Positions 24,333 through 31,360 of a stretch of 37,005 nt of DNA are shown here, piece by piece. Below the pieces are notes generated by a model, which saw nothing but the letters and a program-made list of their open reading frames with translations, was not told the origin of the DNA and ran no database searches. The first letter of the stretch is position 1. The number at the start of each line of letters is the position of its first letter. The DNA is from Helicobacteraceae bacterium (lineage in GTDB: Bacteria; Campylobacterota; Campylobacteria; Campylobacterales; Sulfurimonadaceae): positions 1-37,005 of the forward strand of contig JALVUF010000027.1 of NCBI GenBank assembly GCA_027023805.1. Reading direction: 5' to 3'. Both the position numbers and the translations under genes were made by a program.

Positions 24333-24520
24333 CGAAGGATATAATATATCCTAGATTCTGTTGCACAAACAAAATTATGAACATTGTAATAGGGTCAAAA
24401 AAGGCTTGACTAATGGTAAATAAATAAAATATCTGACTCACACCATTTGCTTATTAGTGAGACGGATTATCAAATAATTGAAATTTTTCAATACTAACAC
24501 AAGTGATTTAACATTATTTA

Positions 24521-25186
24521 TTAAAAAGAGTTCCAGATTTCTTCTGGAGTTCGTCCGTGCTCAAAATCCAAGAGTATCTCTTCTGCTATTAATTTTTTTT
24601 CTTCTTTAACATAGCTTATAAATTCGTGAGTGTTATTATAATTTTTTTCTTGAGGGCTTAAACCAGAAATTCTTAATACAATTTCTTGTCTTAGATACTT
24701 TTTTAACACTTTGGCTTTAACTTTCTTATGATCAATGTAGTTAATTATATCCTTTTCCAGTAATTTCATCATATCTGAAATAGATATTTCAATATTCATC
24801 CAATAATTCCATGTTTCAAGCTCCGAGCATTTATGATTATTAGTATATAGTTTTTTCTTATATATTGTATCAGCAGCAGCCGTAAAATCCCCTTCATCAA
24901 CTTCAGAAAGAAATAGCTCTTTTAACACTTTATCAATATTTTTTACTTTACTAAAAAGATTGTACTTGTTCTTTTTTGTCTTTTTCGCTTTTACATTGGA
25001 AAACATAATTGGATATGCTTCTAAGACTAATTCGATAAATTTATTTAGCTTTTCGTCTAGTGCATCTTCATAATCAACCAGAATATCTTTAAGTAGGTTT
25101 TCTCTAAATACTTCTTTGTCTTCTGCTGTCTCAATTAAATATTTAAAGTGTTCGTATATGTTTGTGAAATTGATATTTTTATCCAA
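24521..25186 (-). CDS. Hypothetical protein of the accessory region (221 aa)
   Basis: A 221-aa soluble, charged protein (many Lys and Glu) with no membrane helix or signal peptide. I recognise no family. It is predicted mostly helical; the notable stretches are YNLFSKVKNIDKVLKELFLSEVDEG, the CSELETWNYWMN region and the closing DFEHGRTPEEIW. The start is TTG at 25186 with GGGAGGGA upstream. It stands alone on the minus strand, divergent from the excisionase-like operon. A -10 box (TATAAT on the minus strand, 25268-25263) would start its transcript within a perfect 18-bp hairpin. Codon use is more AT-rich than in the core genes, by eye. Function unknown; a regulatory or defence role is speculative. 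Confidence 0.7.
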   Translation of the reverse strand: MDKNINFTNIYEHFKYLIETAEDKEVFRENLLKDILVDYEDALDEKLNKFIELVLEAYPIMFSNVKAKKTKKNKYNLFSKVKNIDKVLKELFLSEVDEGDFTAAADTIYKKKLYTNNHKCSELETWNYWMNIEISISDMMKLLEKDIINYIDHKKVKAKVLKKYLRQEIVLRISGLSPQEKNYNNTHEFISYVKEEKKLIAEEILLDFEHGRTPEEIWNSF

Positions 25187-25210
25187 AATTCCCTCCCCTA
25201 TTCAACGGTA

Positions 25211-25258
25211 AACCCAACTAAAGAGTAGATATTAAAATTCCTACTCTTTAGTTGGGTT
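25211..25258 (-). repeat. Perfect 18-bp inverted repeat, predicted 5'-terminal hairpin
   Basis: AACCCAACTAAAGAGTAG (25211-25228) and its exact reverse complement (25241-25258) flank a 12-nt loop. On the minus strand a TATAAT box at 25268-25263 puts the likely transcript start at or next to the outer edge of the repeat, 25-70 nt ahead of the 221-aa gene. The plus-strand T-run after it is short (TTTT). Confidence 0.85.
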
Positions 25259-25515
25259 TTGCATTATAACTCTCTGCATAAGCCATGACTAGGTTCTTAG
25301 TTTAAGAGACTACTTAGACAAGACTAAATATTTTAGAGTACTCTACCTTAAAATGCCAAATTATTATAACACATATGGATTTTTGTTGTAATTTAAATGT
25401 TTGAAATATCAAATATTTGGAAGAAGATTAGATTTTAATTTCGTATAATTTTATCACGCTGATCAGTATTCTTAGGAATTAAAAAAATCTTAAAACGGTA
25501 TATAAGGAATTTATT
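25259..25515. promoter_or_regulatory. Divergent intergenic region with promoters for both sides
   Basis: It holds the minus-strand TATAAT (25263-25268), a 12-bp palindrome TAGAGTACTCTA (25334-25345), and a plus-strand TATAAT (25444-25449) about 65 bp ahead of the excisionase-like gene. The palindrome is a plausible operator for the small DNA-binding protein encoded at 25516. No gene is seen. Confidence 0.45.
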
Positions 25516-25737
25516 ATGATTCAAAATCGTACAAGCAATATAAAACCAGGGCGTTGGCTAACTCCAACGCAACTGGAGCAAGAGTATGGATTATGTGAAA
25601 ACACAATGTCTAAATATCGAATGCAAAAAAAGGTGCCATTTTCTAAAATTGGCACGAAAATCATTCGTTACGACCGTTTGAAAATCGACAAATGGCTTGA
25701 AGATCATGAAGTTATTGGGCTTAGAAATGCAGGTTGA
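25516..25737 (+). CDS. Helix-turn-helix protein, AlpA/excisionase type
   Basis: A 73-aa protein with one MerR-like helix-turn-helix (PF12728 pattern): WLTPTQLEQEYGLCENTMSKYRMQKKVPFSKIG, then a wing with IIRYDRLKIDKWLEDH. Such proteins act as excisionases or small activators in prophages and integrated plasmids. It has a good ribosome site (AAGGAA) and ATG at 25516. It is the first gene of a four-gene plus-strand run and overlaps the next by 11 bp. It may control the divergent promoters upstream and help the recombinase at 27912; both are inference. Confidence 0.8.
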   Translation: MIQNRTSNIKPGRWLTPTQLEQEYGLCENTMSKYRMQKKVPFSKIGTKIIRYDRLKIDKWLEDHEVIGLRNAG

Positions 25738-26215
25738 AGAAATTGTAAAAATCAATGAAGATGAGCAAAATGCTCTTCTTCGAACTTTCGCAAAATTATC
25801 AACAAGTATAAGAGTCGAAATAATGGCAAATCATCGAAAACTCGTATATAAAATAAAACAATTACATAGAGAAACAAGTATCTCAGTTTTGTCTTATTCT
25901 TCTTTATTGCTAGCAATTCAAATTCACAAAACAAACCAGGATAAGGCAAATAGGCTCAATATTTCTAATCTAAGCCTAGATGAGATTCGCGATATCACAT
26001 CAAAAAAAGCAAAAGTCTTTTTAAATAAAAAGTTTCGTAAGCAAACTAAAAGAGAGCGCTTGCTGAGTTATTGGGCTATTGTTAAAACTTTAAAATACGA
26101 TGAAAAATTTAGTTTTCGTAAAATAGCAATCTACTTAAAAAAATACCATAAATGTGATGTTTCGTATAGCTTAATAGCAAAAATATGGGATAATTTAGAA
26201 AATAAAAGGATATAA
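25727..26215 (+). CDS. Hypothetical protein with C-terminal HTH-like segment
   Basis: A 162-aa basic protein. I take ATG at 25727, because the in-frame upstream starts (TTG 25697, ATG 25706) run far into the HTH gene. The middle is helical with a Lys/Arg-rich block (SKKAKVFLNKKFRKQTKRER). The last 45 residues (FSFRKIAIYLKKYHKCDVSYSLIAKIW) resemble a helix-turn-helix as found in plasmid mobilisation or replication accessory proteins. I do not assign a family. It overlaps the HTH gene before it and lies 2 bp ahead of the 161-aa gene, so it is part of one operon. Confidence 0.65.
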   Translation: MQVEEIVKINEDEQNALLRTFAKLSTSIRVEIMANHRKLVYKIKQLHRETSISVLSYSSLLLAIQIHKTNQDKANRLNISNLSLDEIRDITSKKAKVFLNKKFRKQTKRERLLSYWAIVKTLKYDEKFSFRKIAIYLKKYHKCDVSYSLIAKIWDNLENKRI

Positions 26216-26217
26216 AA

Positions 26218-26703
26218 ATGGATGACAATATAAGTAAATACAATGGAGAAATCGACATTAGCCATGTCATTTTAGACCACGGAAAAAACATAAAACTGTT
26301 GCGAGGTTTTGAAATAGTTCCAGATATAGATAAGCGATATATGCGCAATGTTGTAATAATGGTAAGTGATGAGTTCGTCACATCTAATTTAACTGACAGT
26401 ATTCGGCTTAGGGAAGAATTGATTTTATTTACTAGCGGTGATTTGCAAAATAAATTTTTGTATCCAACCACACGAAAGATTAAAAAAGAGACTGTTCATA
26501 GTTTAGTATTGACTCTACCATCAAAAAAAGAAGTCTTCATCGGGAGAGCTGAAGCAAGAACTATGGTTACAATATGGAATATGGCAATGCAAGGGTATTC
26601 ATTTTCTAGACTTTCAGAATTTGAAACAAGTCAATCTTTGGAAACTTGGACAAGAGCTTTGGAGCGTAACGGGTATCTTGAAATAGATTCAATGGAGTAT
26701 TAG
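26218..26703 (+). CDS. Hypothetical protein (161 aa) of the accessory operon
   Basis: A 161-aa soluble protein with no recognised domain, membrane helix or signal peptide. The first half is beta-rich (ISHVILDHGKNIKLLRGFEIV, NVVIMVSDEFV). The second half ends in helices with conserved-looking aromatic residues (RTMVTIWNMAMQGYSFSRLSEF, TWTRALERNGYLE). AAAGGAT precedes ATG. The stop codon is directly followed by the ATG of the membrane-anchored gene with no gap, which suggests that the two proteins are made together and may interact. Function unknown. Confidence 0.7.
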   Translation: MDDNISKYNGEIDISHVILDHGKNIKLLRGFEIVPDIDKRYMRNVVIMVSDEFVTSNLTDSIRLREELILFTSGDLQNKFLYPTTRKIKKETVHSLVLTLPSKKEVFIGRAEARTMVTIWNMAMQGYSFSRLSEFETSQSLETWTRALERNGYLEIDSMEY

Positions 26704-27537
26704 ATGTTGCTCATATCCATATTAATTATACCACTTATTGCTTATGTTATATTTGTTAGCATAGGTAATAAAAAAAGAGAACATATAGAAGAAGAAAAGA
26801 AAGAAATTGAAGAGGAAGTCAAGCCAAAAGAGATTGAAAAATCAAAAGAAATTATGCTATATTTTCAAACAGATTCAATTAAAATTTCTGCATATTCTTC
26901 ATATGCTTTTCGTGGCTTTAAAGCTAGTAATTTTTATAAAAAGATAGTAGCTAATAGATTATTTATTGATGAGCCATTTCATACCACTTTTTTTCAGTTA
27001 TTACAGATATATGATCAAACAGAGTCGTGGGTTAAAAGTTTTAAAACGAAAGAAATTAAACTAAAAATTAGAATGAAAAATGGAAAGTTTGCGGAGGGAA
27101 CTTCTTTTAAAGTCTATTCAGTTTCTAAAATAATTTTTGATTTTCTTGGTAATATTTTAGAATATTTTGATAATCGCAGATATTCAAAAAATGATCAAAA
27201 AAATGTCATACTAACTGCTTTAATTTGGAAACTTGATCTTGTAATAGAACTAAAATATCTTTGTCAAAAGAATCTAAACAACATAGATCAAAGAGAATGT
27301 TTGGCTAAAAAGCTATTAATACATTATGAGAAAAATCATGAAGTGTTTCAAATTCTACATATGCTAGAGGTAAAACATGAAAATTTACTTTTTGTATTCG
27401 AATCATATAATAAAGCATTGAAGTGGCAGCGAGAATATCCCTATGTCCAAAAAGAGGGGGAGCAATATTCAGCCATACGATTAGAAGACTTAGCGTCAAT
27501 AAATTCAAAAAAACTAATTTCATTAGATGCTTTTTAG
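26704..27537 (+). CDS. Hypothetical membrane-anchored protein (277 aa)
   Basis: A 277-aa protein with a single N-terminal membrane helix (LLISILIIPLIAYVIFVSIG, residues 2-21). A highly charged Lys/Glu linker follows (about 23-50), then a soluble domain of about 220 residues facing the cytoplasm, as judged from the basic residues after the helix. No known domain is recognised. The segment IILTALIWKLDLVIELKYLC-like near 160-180 is hydrophobic but looks like a buried helix. It is the last gene of the operon, followed 62 bp on by a terminator. It could be a membrane-tethered effector or part of a transfer complex; neither is shown. Confidence 0.68.
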   Translation: MLLISILIIPLIAYVIFVSIGNKKREHIEEEKKEIEEEVKPKEIEKSKEIMLYFQTDSIKISAYSSYAFRGFKASNFYKKIVANRLFIDEPFHTTFFQLLQIYDQTESWVKSFKTKEIKLKIRMKNGKFAEGTSFKVYSVSKIIFDFLGNILEYFDNRRYSKNDQKNVILTALIWKLDLVIELKYLCQKNLNNIDQRECLAKKLLIHYEKNHEVFQILHMLEVKHENLLFVFESYNKALKWQREYPYVQKEGEQYSAIRLEDLASINSKKLISLDAF

Positions 27538-27599
27538 CGTGTATCACTGTGTGGACAACTTGTGTATTTTGTTGTTTACGCATAAAAATTCTTCTGGCA

Positions 27600-27640
27600 T
27601 TGCAAAAGCCTATTATGAAGGCTCTTGCAACAATTTTTTT
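27600..27640 (+). terminator. Terminator of the four-gene accessory operon
   Basis: TTGCAAAAGCC (27600-27610) pairs with GGCTCTTGCAA (27620-27630), with one A-C mismatch, around a 9-nt loop. AACAA and a run of seven T follow. Confidence 0.8.
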
Positions 27641-27911
27641 CTAGAATAGAAACTTAAAAAAACATTTATAACATACTCAAAAAAAACTTTATCTAAATTA
27701 CACAATAAATCGTGTTATAGTTTGATATTAAATTTTTAAGACAACAATGAAATTTATAGGTGGAGCCCAGATAATTTACGAGTTATCGTACCATCTTAAT
27801 CAAAAGAGCCGAGTTTCAGCATCTTGAAAAAATAGCAGATTGACTTAACACCTTTGCCGAGAATGGCGGCTTAAACCATTTGAAATTTAAAGAAGGAAAT
27901 TATATCGAACC
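27641..27911. other. Region between operon terminator and recombinase
   Basis: It is AT-rich, with no intact gene. From about 27747 it holds the decayed coding-like sequence described separately. AAGGAA at 27893-27898 is 13 nt ahead of the recombinase ATG, a rather long spacing. Confidence 0.5.
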
Positions 27912-27948
27912 ATGCGAGGCAGCGTATATTATCAAACAGCAGAATTGA
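27775..27948 (+). pseudogene. Decayed small ORF with in-frame TGA upstream of the recombinase
   Basis: One frame reads YRTILIKRAEFQHLEKIAD, TGA (27841-27843), then LNTFAENGGLNHLKFKEG and EPCEAAYIIKQQN to TGA at 27946-27948. It looks protein-like but has no start codon and one internal stop. A second frame from ATG 27747 (26 aa) joins the first if one base is shifted near 27805. I read it as a broken small gene whose end overlaps the recombinase start by 37 nt. A chance open frame is possible. Confidence 0.3.
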
Positions 27949-28832
27949 CAAAAACAATCTTTCAAAAATGTGCAAAAAAAGAGGATAAGATTAATCCACA
28001 ACACTTGCATTATCAAAAAATTTCAAGCTACAACACAATGAAGAGTTATCGTGACATCTGGAATAATCTTTTTAACTATTTAAGAGAACATTTGAACATA
28101 AAAGATTGTGAACAGATTACTTCAGAACATATCATGGCTTACATTGATTATAAAATTGAGTACTATCCGTCAAAGCAATATTTACAAAAAATAATTTCTG
28201 CACTTGGCAAATTAGAGATAGCATTAAATAAGTATTCAAAAGCAAAATATAGCCTCCCAATTATATATGACTTTAGCATAAGAACTTCGCTACTAAGTGA
28301 AGCTGTAAATCTAAAATTAGTTGCAGATTATTATCATAATCGAACATATGTTAATCCTAAAGAATTAATTAAAAATTTATCAAATTCAAAACACCAGATT
28401 GCTGCAAAAATGGAACTAGAAGGAGGCGCGAGAATTGAAGCTTGTACATTAATAAAAGAAGAGCAGTTGTTGGGAACAACAATAGATGAAATAACAAAAA
28501 TCAAAAAGGGAAAAATTCATACTAAAGAAAAAGGTGGAAAAGTTGGGGATGTGCTTATTTCAACAACAACTTATGAATCTTTACTTCAAGAGATAAAAAA
28601 AAATAATATTTTCAAAATCAATCGAGCCAAATATATGACAGATATTCGTGAAACTGCAAAAAAATTAAATATAACCCCAGAGGGTAGTCATGGGCTACGC
28701 TGGAATTTTGCAAAAAATAGATTGTTTGAGTATGCTAATGCTGGCTATACATATGAACAATCATTGCTTTTAGTAAGCAAAGAAATGAAGCATAATCGCG
28801 CATCAATTACAGAACACTATATTGGCGGTTGA
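27912..28832 (+). CDS. Tyrosine recombinase / integrase
   Basis: A 306-aa site-specific recombinase. The catalytic set is complete: Arg174 (GGARIEACTL), Lys210 in the beta-hairpin (KEKGGK), His260 and Arg263 (SHGLRW), His294 (MKHNRAS) and the nucleophile Tyr303, only three residues from the C-terminus. Residues 35-115 form the helical core-binding (SAM-like) domain. It should cut and join DNA at short attachment sites to move the surrounding element. It lies 4.1 kb from tRNA-Arg, so that tRNA need not be its target. A decayed ORF overlaps its start. Its true start could differ, because the nearest ribosome site is 13 nt from ATG. Confidence 0.88.
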   Translation: MRGSVYYQTAELTKTIFQKCAKKEDKINPQHLHYQKISSYNTMKSYRDIWNNLFNYLREHLNIKDCEQITSEHIMAYIDYKIEYYPSKQYLQKIISALGKLEIALNKYSKAKYSLPIIYDFSIRTSLLSEAVNLKLVADYYHNRTYVNPKELIKNLSNSKHQIAAKMELEGGARIEACTLIKEEQLLGTTIDEITKIKKGKIHTKEKGGKVGDVLISTTTYESLLQEIKKNNIFKINRAKYMTDIRETAKKLNITPEGSHGLRWNFAKNRLFEYANAGYTYEQSLLLVSKEMKHNRASITEHYIGG

Positions 28833-29142
28833 TTAAATTGATTACAAAAATTAATGAAAACTAGTTCAAGGATTTAAGTTTCGAACCTCCTTTTTTCTAA
28901 CAGATCTCTTCTATCAGAACTCATAAGAATCTAAGAATATCCTATTAGAATTAAAAAATTAAGTCTAAAAAATCAGGCATAGAAATTGCCAAAAATCATA
29001 TAATATCTGCATACAAATTGCTGTGTGCAGGGAGCCGAAACTTGCATGTACAGGATTCTTTTGAATCCTTGCACAGAGTAATTTAATGGCTAAGGTTTGG
29101 CTCCCGCTAGCTTTTTATTCTTAATAAATTCGCTAAAAAGAT
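28833..29142 (+). promoter_or_regulatory. Rep leader region with nested hairpins
   Basis: No gene is visible. TATAAT lies at 28999-29004 or nearby. A long-range pair GGGAGCC (29030-29036) / GGCTCCC (29099-29105) encloses a perfect hairpin AGGATTC-TTTT-GAATCCT (29052-29069). CTGTGTGCAGG before it can also pair with CCTTGCACAG after it, so alternative folds are possible. A structured, possibly antisense-controlled leader is usual for plasmid rep genes of the ColE2 class. The part 28833-28990 shows nothing notable. Confidence 0.5.
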
Positions 29143-30273
29143 GTGTACGATTTCTTACAGAAAAACCAGCTCAAAAAAACTCTTAATCGATTCAATAAAA
29201 TAAGACTTTACCATAATTATGGATTTATGCATATTTTGCCAATTAAGTATCTCATAAAACATCCTAAGAAATATAGACAAATACAACTTAATACTGATAC
29301 GCATTTTAACGCCATTATAATGGATATAGATGATGAAGATCTACTGACAGAATGGAATGCAGTAGGTTTGCCAACTCCAAGTATCCAAACATTAAATCAA
29401 AATAATAATAAAGCACACCTGATTTGGTTACTAAACATTCCAGTATCTAAAAAAAACAAAAAAGCTGTGAAATATTATAGAGCAATTGTCAATAGCATAA
29501 AACTACTCATCAATGCAGATAACGCATACCAAAACCATCAAACAAAAAACTTTCTTAACACAAAGCTTTATAGAGTGACATACAATGATCTTGCATACGA
29601 CTTAGATGATTTTAAAGAGTTCATTATAAAGGATGCACCTTATAAAAAAATTTATAGCAATACGCTGGCAGAGCATGAAAGTACAGGAAGTAGACATATA
29701 GATTTATTTAATCAGCTTAGAGCGTATGGCTACCAAATTGCAAAGCATGGAGATTTACAAGGAAAATTAGAAAATCGTGCTGAATTAATAAATCAACAAT
29801 TTGATACACCCATCAAACCAAAAGCAATTGTTAAATCAGTTTTAGGTTTTTGTGAAGAAAATAAAAATAATTTTAAAATATCTAATATTGAAAGAACGGG
29901 GGCAATGAAATTTAAAAAAATCAACAATCTTTCTTCAGAAGATTATAAACAAGAAGTAAAAAAACGTCAAAAGGAATCAGCAGCGAGAACAAAAGATATA
30001 AAACGGATTAAAACTGCGGTTAAAATTAAAGTAGCCATCAGTATATTGTTACGTAATAAAATAAAGTTAACTTATTTCAACCTTGCAAAACAAGCCAAAG
30101 TCTCACTCTCTACAGTAAAAAGATATTCTAAAATCGTCAAAATTTTAGGTCAAAAAGCAAACAGTGTCACTAGCTCTATAAGGGTCATAGTGCTTTATGT
30201 TGAGGAACGAAACATTTATCCTCTAAAGCACTGCAGCAAAATACCATGGTTTATTACAAAAGCTCCGACATAA
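29143..30273 (+). CDS. Plasmid replication protein, Replicase + PriCT-1 type
   Basis: A 376-aa Rep protein. Residues about 25-170 match the Replicase family (PF03090-like pattern): AIIMDIDDED acidic motif near 57-66, NKAHLIWLLNIPV, and FLNTKLYRVTYND. About 180-250 is a PriCT-1-like helical domain (GSRHIDLFNQLRAYGYQIA). The end carries a helix-turn-helix (FNLAKQAKVSLSTVKRYSKIV). Such proteins are origin-specific primases of ColE2-type plasmids. The start is GTG at 29143, with only a weak ribosome site. Together with parA-RHH at 34-35 kb it marks an integrated or relic plasmid backbone. Family call good; activity unknown. Confidence 0.8.
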   Translation: MYDFLQKNQLKKTLNRFNKIRLYHNYGFMHILPIKYLIKHPKKYRQIQLNTDTHFNAIIMDIDDEDLLTEWNAVGLPTPSIQTLNQNNNKAHLIWLLNIPVSKKNKKAVKYYRAIVNSIKLLINADNAYQNHQTKNFLNTKLYRVTYNDLAYDLDDFKEFIIKDAPYKKIYSNTLAEHESTGSRHIDLFNQLRAYGYQIAKHGDLQGKLENRAELINQQFDTPIKPKAIVKSVLGFCEENKNNFKISNIERTGAMKFKKINNLSSEDYKQEVKKRQKESAARTKDIKRIKTAVKIKVAISILLRNKIKLTYFNLAKQAKVSLSTVKRYSKIVKILGQKANSVTSSIRVIVLYVEERNIYPLKHCSKIPWFITKAPT

Positions 30274-30312
30274 GACTATAGCATATTACTTTTTTGGGAA
30301 AGAGTACCTTTA

Positions 30313-31138
30313 TCAATATAAGAATCCAAACAACCAAAGTGGTATTACGTTATCATAGCCGCTTTCAATATCATCTATTGCTAAGTAAGCATCATTAAGA
30401 CCAACTATTTGTTTGCCATCTTTAGACTTGCCACCAACTTCTAAAATAATCTTATCATCTACCAAAAAGTCACACTGATGATGGTAATGTACCTGATGAT
30501 CTGTTAAGAGCTGAGAGACCATAAAACTCTCACGCACAGCCCCTACATCTGCCTTGGCACAAAGCACCGCAAAGAGGTTTGGGTTATTGAGAAGTACTTT
30601 ATTTGGAATTTGTATGGTTTTATACCCTTTAGAACTTCTGACAATATTAAGGAGTGAACCTTTTTGCATGTAGTCCAGGTATTTAGAGAGTGTACTCCAT
30701 GAGACACCTGCACTAGCAGATAGCTTAGACTTGTTTACTTCATAGGGGGTAGTACTGCAAAGCATATAGAGTACCTTTTTAAGCGCGTTTTTCATAGCTT
30801 ATGTAAAAATAGAAGCTAAGTCACTCTCTATCGTAGTATTGACTACCTCTAGCAGTCTATCACTGTAGGAACTTATACTCTCTTTAAAAAATGGATATAC
30901 TCCATACTCCAAATAGTTAGCAAAATGCTCCAGTGGTTTTATTTCACTCAAAATATCTACTACGATATCTTCGTGTAAAGTGATTATTTCTTCAAGTGTG
31001 TAGGCTCTAAGATGGGCGATATTTTTAAGCGATAAATATTCTCTAAATGGAAAGTACCGGCATATTGTATATCAATGCCCTCCTAGAGAGATCACCTATG
31101 TCGTATCTAGTATTTATTGCAGAAGAGCCAGAAAAAAC
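30313..31138 (-). pseudogene. AAA ATPase with DUF4143 domain, C-terminal part (broken)
   Basis: Read on the minus strand from the IS edge: VVFSGSSAINTRYDIGDLSRRA, then a frameshift near 31047, then PFREYLSLKNIAHLRAY and the DUF4143 segment PLEHFANYLEYGVYPFF. TAA at 30799-30801 interrupts the frame, after which the rest continues in the same frame from 30795 to 30313 (KKVLYMLCSTTPYEVNKSKL, DFLVDDKIILEVGG). The last part is the nuclease-like C-terminal domain. The family is a P-loop ATPase of unclear cellular role, common in mobile and defence-rich DNA. Two lesions plus an insertion show that it is dead. 30313-30795 alone is not a real gene. Confidence 0.8.
31131..31138. repeat. Left target-site duplication of the IS21 element
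   Basis: GAAAAAAC, identical to 33816-33823 at the other end of the element. Confidence 0.85.
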
Positions 31139-31144
31139 TGCAAA

Positions 31145-31234
31145 TTTCACAAACATTCTTCCACTCCTTTCACTTTTAACCTTCCACCGATTTCACAAAC
31201 ATTCTTCCACCCTTTTCACTTTTTGCCTTCCACT
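31145..31234 (+). repeat. Duplicated transposase-binding repeat in the left IS21 end
   Basis: TTTCACAAACATTCTTCCAC starts at 31145 and again at 31191, a 46-bp period. The flanking CCTTTCACTTTT...CCTTCCAC is also repeated. A related inverted copy lies in the right end (about 33755-33813). This is the multiple L/R repeat layout of IS21 ends. Confidence 0.85.
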
Positions 31235-31360
31235 TTTTGAGTGTTTTGTGAAAAGATTTTGGAATTTGAGTTGGCGAAATATTTGACCTTTCAAACAAGC
31301 TAAATCTACCATTTTATTATGGTGCTAAACTTTGTCTATCTCAATAGAGATGGAGAAAAT

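Larger units (their letters stand above)
23789..24520. other. Long stretch without an intact gene, decayed mobile DNA
   Basis: No ORF of useful size is present on either strand. What can be seen is a tandem TGGGACATACT repeat, a promoter-plus-hairpin, a hairpin TGCAACAA/TTGTTGCA (24092-24117), and micro-ORFs. Among these, a 21-aa ORF at 24043-24108 overlaps the preceding frame by ATGA. A 13-codon ORF with a strong ribosome site lies at 24291, and a palindrome at 24337-24351. The pattern suggests remnants of plasmid or phage genes, or an RNA-rich control region. Confidence 0.5.

Noticed and set aside
23907-24360. Group I or II intron, tmRNA or retron RNA in the gene-free stretch
   Set aside because: None of the conserved core sequences or a reverse transcriptase is present.
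28870-28900. T-arm-like TTCGAACC as a tRNA relic after the recombinase
   Set aside because: The flanking bases do not form a T stem and do not match tRNA-Arg.
31145-31234. 46-bp direct repeats as a short CRISPR array
   Set aside because: Only two copies, lying in an IS21 end with a matching inverted copy at the other end; no spacers or cas genes.
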